A stretch of DNA of 39,651 nt from JBBQNJ01 sp038329845 (lineage in GTDB: Bacteria > Planctomycetota > Phycisphaerae > Tepidisphaerales > Tepidisphaeraceae): NCBI GenBank assembly GCA_038329845.1, contig JBBQNJ010000046.1:1-39651 (forward strand), given 5' to 3'. Below, piece after piece: positions 25,010 through 33,220 of the stretch (the first letter of the stretch is position 1; every line of letters starts with the position of its first letter). Under the pieces are notes generated by a model. The model was not told the DNA's origin and did not search any database. It saw nothing but the letters and a program-made list of their open reading frames with translations. The position numbers and the translations under genes were made by a program.

Positions 25010-26803
25010 ATGGGTTTTGAGAGTTCGGACAATATTCGCACGGCTCGACCGCTGAAGTACGTCAAGACGGTGGAGCTGGGCGCGCCCCTGGCGCTGGAGC
25101 GCGGGGGAGCGTTGCCGCAGGTGCGCATCGCGTACGAAACCTGGGGGACGCTGAACCGGGACAAGGGCAACGCCGTGCTGGTTTGTCATGCGCTTTCCGG
25201 CGATTCTCATGCGGCCCGACATGACGCGGACGATGATGCGGGGTGGTGGGACATTATGGTCGGGCCGGGTAAGCCGATCGACACCGATCGGTTCTTCGTC
25301 ATCTGCCCGAATGTCCTGGGGGGTTGTCGCGGCAGCACGGGGCCGAACTCGATCAATCCGGCCACCGGACGTCCGTGGGGCGCGCAGTTTCCGTTGATCA
25401 CCGTGGGAGACATGATCCAGGCGCAGCGGTTGCTCGTCGATCAACTGGGAATCGACGTGCTTCATGCCGTGGTGGGGGGGTCGCTGGGGGGGCACTTGGC
25501 GCTGGGATGGGCGGCGTGGTTGGGCGAGCGGGTGAAAAACCTCGTGGCCATCGCTACCAGTCCCAGGCTCAACAGCCAGTCGCTGGCGTTCGATGTGGTG
25601 GGGCGCAACGCGATCCTGGCCGATGCTCATTTCAACGGCGGGCAGTACTACGATAGGCCGGCAAAACCGCAGGTGGGTCTGGCGATCGCGCGGATGCTCG
25701 GGCATATCACCTACCTGTCGCGCGAGGCGATGGCGTCGAAGTTCGATCCGGACCGGCTCACCCCGCGCCAGATCGAAACGCAGTTCGAGACGGCGTTTTC
25801 CGTCGGGTCGTACCTGGCCTACCAGGGCAACAAGTTCGTCGAGCGGTTCGATGCCAACAGCTATCTGGTGCTGACCATGGCGATGGATCTGTTCGATCTG
25901 GGGGCCACACGCCAGCGGATCGCCGAATCGTTCGCCGGGGCGCAGTGCCGCTGGCTGCTGTTGTCGTTCAGCACCGACTGGTTGTTTCCGCCCAATGAAT
26001 CTCAGCAGATCGTCGATTCGTTGTTGTGGGCGGGAAAGCCGGTGAGCTACTGCCAGATCCAAAGCCACTGCGGCCATGATGCGTTTCTGCTGCCCGACGA
26101 CTTCGCTTTGTACGGGGAGATGACCCGGGCATTTCTGGCGCCGGCGAAGCGACGAGGAACCGTTCGCCGCGCCCCGGCGGCGCGTCCCGCCGGGCGCAGC
26201 ATCTACACGCACCGCGTCGATTACGATTCGATCTTGAGGTTGATTCCACAAGGCTCGAGCGTTCTGGACCTTGGTTGCGGCCAGGGCGAGCTGCTCAGTC
26301 GTCTGCGCGACCGTGAAGGCGCATCGGCGAAATTGATGGGGATCGAGCTGTCGGCGTCGTCGATCCTGTCGTGCTTAAGCCTCGGGCTGGACGTGACCCA
26401 GGCCGACATCAACCAGGGTTTGTCGGCGTATCCCGATGGGAGCTTTGACTTCGTGGTTCTTTCGTTGACCTTGCAGTCGGTGACCGAGGTGGTGAAGGTG
26501 ATCGACGAGATGCTTCGGGTGGGGCGTCGTGGCTTGGTGAGCTTCCCCAATTTCGCCTATCGCCCGCTGCGGGACCAGCTTTTCAACGAGGGACGCGCCC
26601 CCCGCGCCGGCAGCGTGCTGGGCCATACCTGGTACGAATCGCCGAACATCCGATTTCTGGCGATCCGCGACCTCGAGGAGTTCTGCCTCGAGCGAGGCAT
26701 TCAGATTCTCGATCGCGTGGCGCTGGACACCTCGAGCGGGTGCGAAGTGACCGATGATCCAAACCTCAACGCCGATGTGGCGGTGATGGTCATCGGGCGG
26801 TGA
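25010..26803 (+). CDS. metX: MetX-MetW fusion: homoserine O-acyltransferase plus methyltransferase-like domain
   Basis: A single 597-residue chain. Residues 1 to about 378 are the alpha/beta-hydrolase MetX, which acylates homoserine for methionine synthesis. The nucleophile is Ser158 in G-G-S-L-G-G (usually G-G-S-M-G-G), with Asp323 in S-T-D-W-L-F-P-P and His356 in S-H-C-G-H-D-A-F-L. N-S-I-N-P, Y-E-T-W-G and F-D-A-N-S-Y-L are further family marks. After a basic linker, residues about 397-597 are MetW, a SAM-methyltransferase-like domain with V-L-D-L-G-C-G-Q-G-E-L-L. metX and metW are usually separate neighbours; here no stop or start lies between them. ATG 25010; TATCTT ten bases upstream could be its -10. 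The next gene follows within 30 bases. Confidence 0.93.
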   Translation: MGFESSDNIRTARPLKYVKTVELGAPLALERGGALPQVRIAYETWGTLNRDKGNAVLVCHALSGDSHAARHDADDDAGWWDIMVGPGKPIDTDRFFVICPNVLGGCRGSTGPNSINPATGRPWGAQFPLITVGDMIQAQRLLVDQLGIDVLHAVVGGSLGGHLALGWAAWLGERVKNLVAIATSPRLNSQSLAFDVVGRNAILADAHFNGGQYYDRPAKPQVGLAIARMLGHITYLSREAMASKFDPDRLTPRQIETQFETAFSVGSYLAYQGNKFVERFDANSYLVLTMAMDLFDLGATRQRIAESFAGAQCRWLLLSFSTDWLFPPNESQQIVDSLLWAGKPVSYCQIQSHCGHDAFLLPDDFALYGEMTRAFLAPAKRRGTVRRAPAARPAGRSIYTHRVDYDSILRLIPQGSSVLDLGCGQGELLSRLRDREGASAKLMGIELSASSILSCLSLGLDVTQADINQGLSAYPDGSFDFVVLSLTLQSVTEVVKVIDEMLRVGRRGLVSFPNFAYRPLRDQLFNEGRAPRAGSVLGHTWYESPNIRFLAIRDLEEFCLERGIQILDRVALDTSSGCEVTDDPNLNADVAVMVIGR

Positions 26804-26832
26804 GTCGGCGCGAGTCGAACGGAGCGTTTGCG

Positions 26833-27348
26833 ATGAGCCAGGTTGAATCGCGGCGATTTTTTTATCGGGCGGCGTGGATGGCGTCTCTGGGGACGTGGGC
26901 GCTTCTCGCCGGCGCGCTGTTTTGTGCTCTGATCCACTTGAGCATGGATGCCCCGAGGGACGGCCAGCAACTCCTTGTACGCCGGGCGATCTATATGTCC
27001 GTGGCGACGGCGGTGCTGGCGAACGCCGCCTGGTGCCTGCCTCGGCCGGGCCGCGCTGGACCGCTCGCCGGCCTGATCGGTGCCGCCGCCTTGGCCGGGT
27101 TGGGGCTGTTCAACCTGACGCTGCTTAAGGTGGATGACTTTGGCCCCACCCACACGAACCTGGGAGGTTACGGTCGGGGAACGGCCTTCTCATCGCTCAA
27201 CTCGCTGATAATTCAGCGTTGGTCGTCGATCGGGATGGCGTTCGGCATCAACGTCTTGGCGCTGGGGATCGCGGGGATGCTGATCTGGTGGATTTCCAGA
27301 GGCCTGCGCCGGGGAAACCAGCCGCATTCAAGCTCGCGGCGGGTCTGA
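26833..27348 (+). CDS. small four-helix membrane protein
   Basis: A 171-residue protein with four hydrophobic segments: W-A-L-L-A-G-A-L-F-C-A-L, Y-M-S-V-A-T-A-V-L-A-N-A-A-W, L-A-G-L-I-G-A-A-A-L-A-G-L-G and I-N-V-L-A-L-G-I-A-G-M-L-I-W-W. A soluble loop (D-D-F-G-P-T-H-T-N-L-G-G-Y-G-R-G) precedes the last helix, and the tail is basic. Family not recognised. ATG 26833 has GGAG eight bases upstream; a GTG at 26800 overlaps the metX-metW stop, so either way translation may be coupled to that gene. The 3' end overlaps the convergent Fur-family gene by 21 bases. Confidence 0.65.
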   Translation: MSQVESRRFFYRAAWMASLGTWALLAGALFCALIHLSMDAPRDGQQLLVRRAIYMSVATAVLANAAWCLPRPGRAGPLAGLIGAAALAGLGLFNLTLLKVDDFGPTHTNLGGYGRGTAFSSLNSLIIQRWSSIGMAFGINVLALGIAGMLIWWISRGLRRGNQPHSSSRRV

Positions 27349-27789
27349 TCCGCTCGGGGTCGTCCGGCAGCGCGGACAGGTGCCATGCAAGACGACCTCG
27401 GCGTAGCGAATCGCGTAGGCCTTGCCGATTTTCAACGAGGGAACAAGCGGCGCGGGGACCTGCGCGCCCTCGAGGCACTCGACTCGCCCGCATTGCTCGC
27501 AGACAAAATGGGGATGCTGATGCACGCTCGCCTCTTTCGCAGCGCCGGCGGCGTAGCGCCAGGTGCGATCCTCCCCGCGGACCCGGTGGACGAGCTTCTT
27601 GCGGACAAAGGTGTTGAGGGTTCGATACACCGTGACGGCATCGGTCCCCGCGGGCATTGCTTCCAGAATCCGCGTCGCCGCCAGCGGCTCGGCGCGGGAG
27701 ATCAGCAAATCCAGCACCCCCACGCGCACCGGCGTGCGCCGCAGCCCGCATTGACGCAGAAGATTCTCACCGCGAGGTCGATCGCTCAC
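27328..27789 (-). CDS. Fur-family metal-dependent repressor
   Basis: A 153-residue Fur superfamily regulator. A winged helix with the recognition segment A-V-T-V-Y-R-T-L-N-T-F (residues 51-61) is followed by a metal and dimer domain: H-Q-H-P-H-F-V-C-E-Q-C (His90, His92, His94, Cys97, Cys100) and C-P-R-C (Cys138, Cys141). The four cysteines form the structural zinc site. Such proteins sense iron, zinc or peroxide; the H-x-H-P-H-F-V-C form does not decide which, although a Zur-like role is plausible. Start is GTG at 27789. It is divergent from leuC across about 290 bases and overlaps the membrane-protein gene tail to tail. Confidence 0.88.
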   Translation of the reverse strand: MSDRPRGENLLRQCGLRRTPVRVGVLDLLISRAEPLAATRILEAMPAGTDAVTVYRTLNTFVRKKLVHRVRGEDRTWRYAAGAAKEASVHQHPHFVCEQCGRVECLEGAQVPAPLVPSLKIGKAYAIRYAEVVLHGTCPRCRTTPSGSDPPRA

Positions 27790-28076
27790 ATCCGCATCTT
27801 ACCCGGGATGTCTTAACTCGGCAGCAGCCGATGGCGGCTGCGACGGCGCTGCCGGAGCGTTATCCCTTACCTTTGCGAGCCGTGTGGCCAGGGGGATCGC
27901 CCGCGCGAATATTCTAAATTCCCAGTACGCCGGTTACGCCGCCGATCGCGCTGGACATCGCGGTGAATAGAATCGGACGCAGGCGAACGCTATACTGGCG
28001 CGCCTTGCCCCGCGGACCGGGCATTCAGCGCCCGCGGGGCCGATCCAGAGAACCAGCGACGACAGGAGTATTGACG
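27790..28076. other. intergenic region between fur-like gene and leuC
   Basis: This 287-base divergent spacer holds no convincing ORF. It contains a 7-bp hairpin GCAGCCG-ATGG-CGGCTGC (27824-27841) without a T run, an AT-rich patch near 27907-27920, and the leuC -10 candidate at 27991. Direct operator symmetry of the Fur-box type was not found by eye. Confidence 0.6.
27991..27996 (+). promoter_or_regulatory. possible -10 of leuC
   Basis: TATACT in the context CGCTATACTGGCG, closely similar to the -10 candidate at 10247. Start of transcription would be near 28003, giving a leader of about 74 bases with GGAG at 28064-28067 before ATG 28077. The -35 region is poor (three of six at best). Confidence 0.4.
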
Positions 28077-29483
28077 ATGGCGGGCATGACGATGACGGAG
28101 AAGATCCTGGCCAAACACGCCGGGCGAAGCCGCGTGCGGGCGGGGGAGAACGTCTGGGTGAACATCGACGTGTTGATGACCCACGATGTTTGCGGGCCGG
28201 GGACCATCGGGATTTTCCACGAGAAATTCGGCCCCGACGCCAAGGTGTGGGACAAGGATCGCGTGGTGATCATCCCCGACCACTACATCTTCACGGCCGA
28301 CGAGAAGTGCCACCGCAACGTGCAGACGCTGCGCGACTTCGTGAAGGAACAGGGTCTGAAATACTACTACGATCCGGAGTTCGTCATCAATGAGCCGACG
28401 ATGCCGAATCCGTACCGGGATCCGACCAAGACCAATTACAAAGGGGTCTGTCACAAGGCGTTGCCCGAGGAAGGGCATGTGCGCCCGGGCGAAATTCTGC
28501 TCGGGACCGACTCTCACACCTGCACCGCCGGGGCGTTCGGGCAACTGGCCACGGGAATCGGCAACACCGACGCGGCATTCGTCCTGGGGACCGGGCGGCT
28601 GTGGCTTAAGGCCCCGCCGACGATGAAGTTCGTCTTCCACGGCGAGATTCCCGCCTATCTGACGGCCAAGGATTTGATCCTGGCGGTGATCGGACGGATT
28701 GGCGTCGACGGCGCCACCTACCGCGCGATGTACTTCGCCGGCGACGGGGTCGGTTCGCTGACGCTCGAGGATCGCATGACCCTGACCAACATGGCGATCG
28801 AGGCCGGCGGAAAGAACGGCGTGTGCGACGTGGATGATAAGACCCTGGCGTACGTGCGTGCGCGATCGAATCGCCCGGAATGGGAGGTCGTGCGCGATGA
28901 TCCCGACGCGGTCTATCACAGCGTCCACGAGTGGGATCTTGCGACGATGGAGCCGATGGTGGCCAAGCCGCACTCGCCGGACAACAAGGACACCGCCGCC
29001 AACTGCCGCGACGTGAAACTTGACAAGGCGTATATCGGCTCCTGCACCGGCGGAAAGATCACCGACATGATTTTCGCGGCCAATCTGCTCAAGGGCCACC
29101 AGGTGCGCATTCCGACGTTTGTAGTTCCGGGATCGACCGAGGTGCATGCCGACATGAAGCGGCTGAACCTGCGCGGCGCTGCGCGGCAGGGGAACGAAAA
29201 GAGCGTCGAGGACGTGCTGCGCGATGCCGGGTGTCTGCTGGGCGCCAGCGGCTGCGGTGCCTGTCTGGGCGGACCGGTGGATACCTTTGGACGCCTCAAA
29301 GACCAGGAAGTCTGCATCTCGACGACGAATCGCAACTTCCCCGGCCGGATGGGATCCACCCGCAGCGCCGTCTACCTGGCCAGCCCGCTGACGGTCGCGG
29401 CCAGCGCGCTGACCGGACATGTGACCGATCCGCGCGAGTTCATCAGCGCCCGCATCGAGACCGGAACCGCCGGGACGGTGTAG
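28077..29483 (+). CDS. leuC: 3-isopropylmalate dehydratase large subunit
   Basis: A 468-residue aconitase-superfamily protein. LeuC with LeuD isomerises 2- to 3-isopropylmalate in leucine synthesis. Cluster-binding cysteines are Cys323 in G-S-C-T-G-G and Cys393/Cys396 in G-C-G-A-C-L-G-G. G-T-D-S-H-T-C-T-A-G-A-F-G and I-P-D-H-Y-I-F are further family signatures. N-R-N-F-P-G-R-M-G is the substrate-contact loop of the family. ATG 28077 has GGAG upstream; the frame is open from 27963. The small subunit gene leuD is not adjacent, so the pair is unlinked or leuD lies elsewhere. Homoaconitase-type members look similar, so a lysine-pathway role is a weaker alternative. Confidence 0.9.
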   Translation: MAGMTMTEKILAKHAGRSRVRAGENVWVNIDVLMTHDVCGPGTIGIFHEKFGPDAKVWDKDRVVIIPDHYIFTADEKCHRNVQTLRDFVKEQGLKYYYDPEFVINEPTMPNPYRDPTKTNYKGVCHKALPEEGHVRPGEILLGTDSHTCTAGAFGQLATGIGNTDAAFVLGTGRLWLKAPPTMKFVFHGEIPAYLTAKDLILAVIGRIGVDGATYRAMYFAGDGVGSLTLEDRMTLTNMAIEAGGKNGVCDVDDKTLAYVRARSNRPEWEVVRDDPDAVYHSVHEWDLATMEPMVAKPHSPDNKDTAANCRDVKLDKAYIGSCTGGKITDMIFAANLLKGHQVRIPTFVVPGSTEVHADMKRLNLRGAARQGNEKSVEDVLRDAGCLLGASGCGACLGGPVDTFGRLKDQEVCISTTNRNFPGRMGSTRSAVYLASPLTVAASALTGHVTDPREFISARIETGTAGTV

Positions 29484-29531
29484 CTCGAGCCATCCCAAGC
29501 GATGGATGTCCCGGTGGTCGTCGCGGGTGAA

Positions 29532-29641
29532 GGGGACATCCAGAATGTTCCCCATAGCGGCGTCGTGGCCGATGGATCAATCGACGTGGCCGGATAGTTT
29601 GGTACGTCGAGCGGCGCTGGCGGAATATTCTGGATGTCCCC
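29532..29641. repeat. GGGGACATCC inverted repeat pair
   Basis: GGGGACATCCAGAAT at 29532-29546 is the exact reverse complement of 29627-29641, and the match extends to 19 of 20 bases inward. The arms enclose about 80 bases. A partial copy GGATGTCCC lies at 29505-29513. The pair occupies most of the 203-base gap between leuC and the next gene and contains no convincing ORF. Confidence 0.88.
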
Positions 29642-29686
29642 CCGCGAAGGGCGCGACAGGGGCGCTGCGGCGAGATCGTCTGCCTG

Positions 29687-30511
29687 ATGCGAACCATTGC
29701 GCACATCTCCGACCTGCATTTCGGGAGGGTCGATCCGCCCGTGGCCGAAGGGTTGGTGGATGATCTGTGGGCCGATCCGGCGTCGTTGCTGGTGGTGAGC
29801 GGCGATTTCACCCAGCGGGCGAGAAGCCGGCAATATCGCCAGGTGGCGGAATTCCTTCGCCGTCTGCCGACACCCCAACTCGTGGTCCCGGGCAATCACG
29901 ACATCCCGCTGTACGATCTTTTTCGGCGGGTCTTCTTCCCGTTGTCTCGCTTTCGCAGGCATATCAGCGCCGACTTAACGCCCCGCTTCGCCGATGAGCG
30001 ACTGCTGGTTCTGGGGATCAACACGGCCCGGTCGTTCCACTGGAGCTGGCGGGGGTTCTGGAAAGACGGGCGCATCTCGTGCGATCAGATGCTCGATGTC
30101 GGCCGCCGCCTCGGCGAGGCGGGCGAGGAGGTATTCAAAGTGCTGGTGGCCCATCATCCGTTCATCCCGGCACCGGGTGAGCGGATGAAGGGGATGGTCG
30201 GCCGGGGCGGGGCAGCGCTGGACAACTTCGAGCGACTCGGCCTGGACATGATCCTCAGCGGGCATTTGCACGTCGGCTATTCCGGCGACGTGCGCGGGCA
30301 TTACCAAGCCGTCAAGCGCTCGATCTTGTCGATCCAGGCCGGCACCGCCACCAGCACCCGGCGCCGGCATGAGCCGAACGCCTACAACCGGATCGTGATC
30401 AATCCGCGGCGGGTGAGTGTTCATGTGCGCTCCTGGAACGGATCGGCCTTTGCCGAATCCGCTGTCACCCACTACGCGAAAGTCAACGAGGAATGGCTTC
30501 GCGAAGGATAA
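29687..30511 (+). CDS. calcineurin-like phosphodiesterase (class III PDE-like)
   Basis: A 274-residue metallophosphoesterase. The motifs are I-A-H-I-S-D-L-H-F-G, V-V-S-G-D-F-T-Q-R-A, V-P-G-N-H-D, V-A-H-H-P-F and L-S-G-H-L-H. The S-D-L-H-F-G start and H-H-P-F form match the CpdA/class III cyclic-nucleotide phosphodiesterase group more than the YfcE type seen at 11563. Cyclic nucleotide hydrolysis is possible but unproven. ATG 29687 chosen. It is followed after 132 bases by the AsmA-like gene on the same strand. Two unrelated members of one superfamily in 20 kb are probably coincidental. Confidence 0.85.
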   Translation: MRTIAHISDLHFGRVDPPVAEGLVDDLWADPASLLVVSGDFTQRARSRQYRQVAEFLRRLPTPQLVVPGNHDIPLYDLFRRVFFPLSRFRRHISADLTPRFADERLLVLGINTARSFHWSWRGFWKDGRISCDQMLDVGRRLGEAGEEVFKVLVAHHPFIPAPGERMKGMVGRGGAALDNFERLGLDMILSGHLHVGYSGDVRGHYQAVKRSILSIQAGTATSTRRRHEPNAYNRIVINPRRVSVHVRSWNGSAFAESAVTHYAKVNEEWLREG

Positions 30512-30643
30512 CGCAAGGATTCGACGTTTCTCTCCGCACAAGTCGGCGCATATGATGCCAACTTGGGCCGATGGACTTCTCCGTCGGCGGCGAGTCGGGT
30601 GAGTCTCTCTTTGACGGCGGTGATCGGCCGCGGGATGGTCAGT

Positions 30644-31636
30644 ATGAAACGATTCTTCAAGTGGGGCGCGCTGGCGCTGGTCGTGGTTGTGGTTTTGGGC
30701 GCGGTCGTCTTCTTCTGGCGCCTGAACTCGATTCTCCGCAATGTCATCCAGACCCAAAGCCAGAGCCAGTTGAATGTGCCGACACAATTGGCGTCGGCGA
30801 ACCTGTCGTTGTTCGGAGGCAGCGTCAAACTCGATGAGTTTAACATCGGCTCACCCCCGGGATTTTCGGCAGACAAGATGTTCTCGATGAACAGCGTGAA
30901 GGTGGATGTGAACTATCGCCAGCTCACCAAGGATCCGGTCCGGGTGCAGGACATCCAGATCGATCAGCCGCGCCTGGTACTGGAACAGGCCAACGGGAAA
31001 TTCAACATCAAGGCGCTGATGGAGCAACTGCCCAAAAGCCCGCCGTCCAGTAACGACGGCAATCGCAAGGAGGGCGAGCCGATCAAGATGATCATCGACC
31101 GCCTGGCGATCAACAACGCCGAAGTGGTGATCCGCCCGGGCATCGAGAGTCTGGGCGGGCAGGCGGGTGGGTTGCTCAAGGGGCTGAACCTCGAGAAGGA
31201 ATACAAGCTCACGGTTCCGCCGATCGAACTGAAGGACATCGGCAATTCCAAGGATGCCAAGAACGGCGCGGCGCTGCAGGACGTGCTGATGACGGTGGTC
31301 AGTGCCGTGGCGTCGAAGGCGGCGGAATCGGACAAGATCCCCGCGCCGCTGCGAGGGCTGCTCTCGGGGGATCTCAGTAGCATCACCGAGAACCTGCGCG
31401 ATCGCGCGGGCGAGGCGGTGAGTCAGCAGATCGACAAGCTTAAGGACAAGGTCGGCGACAAGATCGGCGGCGACGCCGGAAAGTTCGTCGGGGGGCTACT
31501 CGGCGGCGGTAAGGGCAGTTCCACTCAAACGGCGCAGCCCGGTCCGGTGGACAAGAAGGTGGATGAGGGAATGAAGAAACTGGACGAGGGCCTGAAGGAC
31601 ATCTTTGGCGGATCTAAGAAAAAGCCCGCGCAGTAG
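30644..31636 (+). CDS. AsmA-like single-pass membrane protein
   Basis: A 330-residue protein with a short basic N-terminus (K-R-F-F-K-W), one hydrophobic helix (A-L-A-L-V-V-V-V-V-L-G-A-V-V-F-F-W) and a periplasm-facing body. The segment A-S-A-N-L-S-L-F-G-G-S-V-K-L-D-E-F-N-I-G and later D-Q-P-R-L-V-L-E-Q-A-N-G-K-F-N are typical AsmA/AsmA-like beta-strand modules, as in bridge-like envelope proteins. The C-terminus is a Lys/Asp/Gly-rich stretch of short heptad-like repeats. ATG 30644 preferred to ATG 30635. Role in envelope lipid handling or assembly is inferred from the family only. The following 215 bases contain a minisatellite. Confidence 0.68.
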   Translation: MKRFFKWGALALVVVVVLGAVVFFWRLNSILRNVIQTQSQSQLNVPTQLASANLSLFGGSVKLDEFNIGSPPGFSADKMFSMNSVKVDVNYRQLTKDPVRVQDIQIDQPRLVLEQANGKFNIKALMEQLPKSPPSSNDGNRKEGEPIKMIIDRLAINNAEVVIRPGIESLGGQAGGLLKGLNLEKEYKLTVPPIELKDIGNSKDAKNGAALQDVLMTVVSAVASKAAESDKIPAPLRGLLSGDLSSITENLRDRAGEAVSQQIDKLKDKVGDKIGGDAGKFVGGLLGGGKGSSTQTAQPGPVDKKVDEGMKKLDEGLKDIFGGSKKKPAQ

Positions 31637-31758
31637 CGTATGCCGAGGGATCGTAAATCTCAGATTTGGAATTCCGCAATTGATCGATGCGCTCGAGCCG
31701 ATCCGCGTTGGTTCGCGAGCTTGATCCATCGCCCTTTTTCGCCTTGCCGTCGTCGTCA

Positions 31759-31842
31759 GAGCGTCGGCATCGTTAGAGCGTCGGCATCGTCCGAGCGTCG
31801 GCATCGTCCGAGCGCCGGCATCTTCAGAGCGTCGTCATTACA
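31759..31842. repeat. 17-bp tandem repeat (minisatellite)
   Basis: Units GAGCGTCGGCATCGTTA (31759), GAGCGTCGGCATCGTCC (31776 and 31793), GAGCGCCGGCATCTTCA (31810) and a shorter GAGCGTCGTCATTACA (31827). Two units are identical and the array decays toward its ends. It lies between the AsmA-like gene and the convergent rhodanese gene, ending ten bases from the rhodanese stop. No coding frame is supported. Confidence 0.9.
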
Positions 31843-31851
31843 GCGTCGTCG

Positions 31852-32226
31852 TCACCGATTGGCGATCGGGTATCCGGCTTCTTTCCAGGCGCGAAATCCT
31901 CCATCCATGGAAAGCACCCGGGTGTAGCCCATCTGTTGCAGGTTGTCCGCCGACAGTGCCGAGCGGAAGCCCCCGCCGCAGTAGAGGATGATCGGCTGAT
32001 CGCGGTCGGGAATCCGCGCCTCGATGTCGCGCTCGATGATCCCGCGCCCCAGGTGGATCGCGCCGGGCAGATGTCCACCCGCCCATTCGCTTTCCTCGCG
32101 CACATCAATGAGATGGAAATGTTCGCCCCGATCGAGCCGGCGCTTCACATCGTCGATGTCCGACTCGCGGATTCGCCCCCGCACGCCTTCGACCAGTTTC
32201 AAAAAGCCCGGTGCATGTTTAGCCAT
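31852..32226 (-). CDS. single-domain rhodanese-like sulfurtransferase
   Basis: A 124-residue rhodanese domain, roughly the full size of the single-domain family. H-L-I-D-V-R-E-E-S-E-W-A-G-G-H-L-P-G-A is the N-terminal signature, and the active loop is L-Y-C-G-G-G-F-R-S, with catalytic Cys83. The C-terminal signature is M-D-G-G-F-R-A-W. Such proteins carry persulfide sulfur between partners; the partner is not evident here. ATG at 32226. A -10-like TAGAAT (minus strand, 32271-32276) lies upstream and overlaps the stop codon of the next minus-strand gene, so a separate promoter is possible. The two minus genes are about 47 bases apart and could also be co-transcribed. Confidence 0.9.
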   Translation of the reverse strand: MAKHAPGFLKLVEGVRGRIRESDIDDVKRRLDRGEHFHLIDVREESEWAGGHLPGAIHLGRGIIERDIEARIPDRDQPIILYCGGGFRSALSADNLQQMGYTRVLSMDGGFRAWKEAGYPIANR

Positions 32227-32273
32227 GAGAGATTTCCCTTTCCCGTGATCCTCGTTCGTTTCGACGGTTCATT

Positions 32274-33083
32274 CTACCACACGCGCATCGCCCGTTTGGC
32301 GAGCATCACCGAAGGGATCACCACGATCAGATACCCCACCACCCACGGCGGCAGCCCCAGCGGCGCATAGCCCGGAATGATTCCGAACAATTTCACCGGC
32401 CTCGCCGTCCATTCGGTCCACAATCCATGGCCGTGATCGACCAGCGGCACGGCATATCGGCCTTCGTCGACGCGCAGTTCCCGCCGGGGGCTCAAGCCAT
32501 GGATGCGCAGCGTCAATGGGTGATCGCCGCTCGTCGCCTCGAATCGCCATCGCGCCTGGCCGCTGCTAGCGTCGAAGGGGCTGATCCGCTGAATCCATCC
32601 CGCCGGCGCTGTCATGCCAGTCTCGGGCACCACATGCGCCAGTTCGCCTTCCCAACTGACCGGCGTGTGCGCCACCAGCTCGATCGGCTCGCCGGGTCGC
32701 GGCGGATGATACGCCAGCCGATGCACCGCCCACGTCGCCAGCATCGCCACCGGCACGATCACCAGCACCAGCGGCCGCGCCTCGGCCCGCAGCTTCATCA
32801 TCGCCAGCATGGATTGCGTCGCGCGATGCCGGACGATGGATTCCCGATCGCGCCGGGCCTTGGCCTGACGAATGAGTTGCTTGAGCCGTCGTCCATCCGC
32901 CCTCGCGCGGCGAAGAAGGTCCTGGTCCGTGGCGATCTTTCGTACCGCGGTCATCAATACCGCCGTCGCCACCGAGACCACGATCAGCGCGAAGTCCGGC
33001 GTCAGCCGCAGGGTCCACCCCAGCAACCCGTCAAACAGCCCCAGGCTCACGGCGTTCCAAACTCGCTCGATCCCATCCCACAT
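32274..33083 (-). CDS. DUF106/EMC3-TMCO1-like membrane protein
   Basis: A 269-residue protein. Helix 1 (F-A-L-I-V-V-S-V-A-T-A-V-L-M) is followed by a long charged, coiled-coil-like stretch (L-L-R-R-A-R-A-D-G-R-R-L-K-Q-L-I and onward) and helix 2 (V-L-V-I-V-P-V-A-M-L-A-T-W-A-V). This hairpin-with-coil core matches the DUF106/EMC3 branch of the Oxa1 insertase superfamily. A soluble beta-rich segment then leads to a last helix (P-P-W-V-V-G-Y-L-I-V-V-I-P). Family assignment is by pattern and should be treated as likely, not proven. ATG at 33083, TAG at 32274-32276. A role in membrane protein insertion would parallel yidC at 12364, but no experimental basis is visible. Confidence 0.6.
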   Translation of the reverse strand: MWDGIERVWNAVSLGLFDGLLGWTLRLTPDFALIVVSVATAVLMTAVRKIATDQDLLRRARADGRRLKQLIRQAKARRDRESIVRHRATQSMLAMMKLRAEARPLVLVIVPVAMLATWAVHRLAYHPPRPGEPIELVAHTPVSWEGELAHVVPETGMTAPAGWIQRISPFDASSGQARWRFEATSGDHPLTLRIHGLSPRRELRVDEGRYAVPLVDHGHGLWTEWTARPVKLFGIIPGYAPLGLPPWVVGYLIVVIPSVMLAKRAMRVW

Positions 33084-33220
33084 GCCGGCAATGATGGTAC
33101 AGCAGTGAGGGCGCGCGGCAAGACAAGCGCCGGCGGGCAGGCGGTCCCGCCGAAGGGTAGACGGGCGATGCGAGCCATGGATAATCGGCGGCGGGGATTT
33201 TCTTACAGGAAACCGCGCGA

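Noticed and set aside
27824..27841. Intrinsic terminator of the Fur-family or membrane gene
   Set aside because: The stem-loop has no T run on either side and lies upstream of the Fur-family start, not after a stop.
27990..29555. 521-codon ORF antisense to leuC
   Set aside because: It is fully covered by leuC with its cysteine and substrate motifs; composition is that of a shadow frame.
31759..31842. Possible CRISPR array
   Set aside because: The units are head-to-tail without spacers and are only 17 bases long, so it is a tandem repeat.
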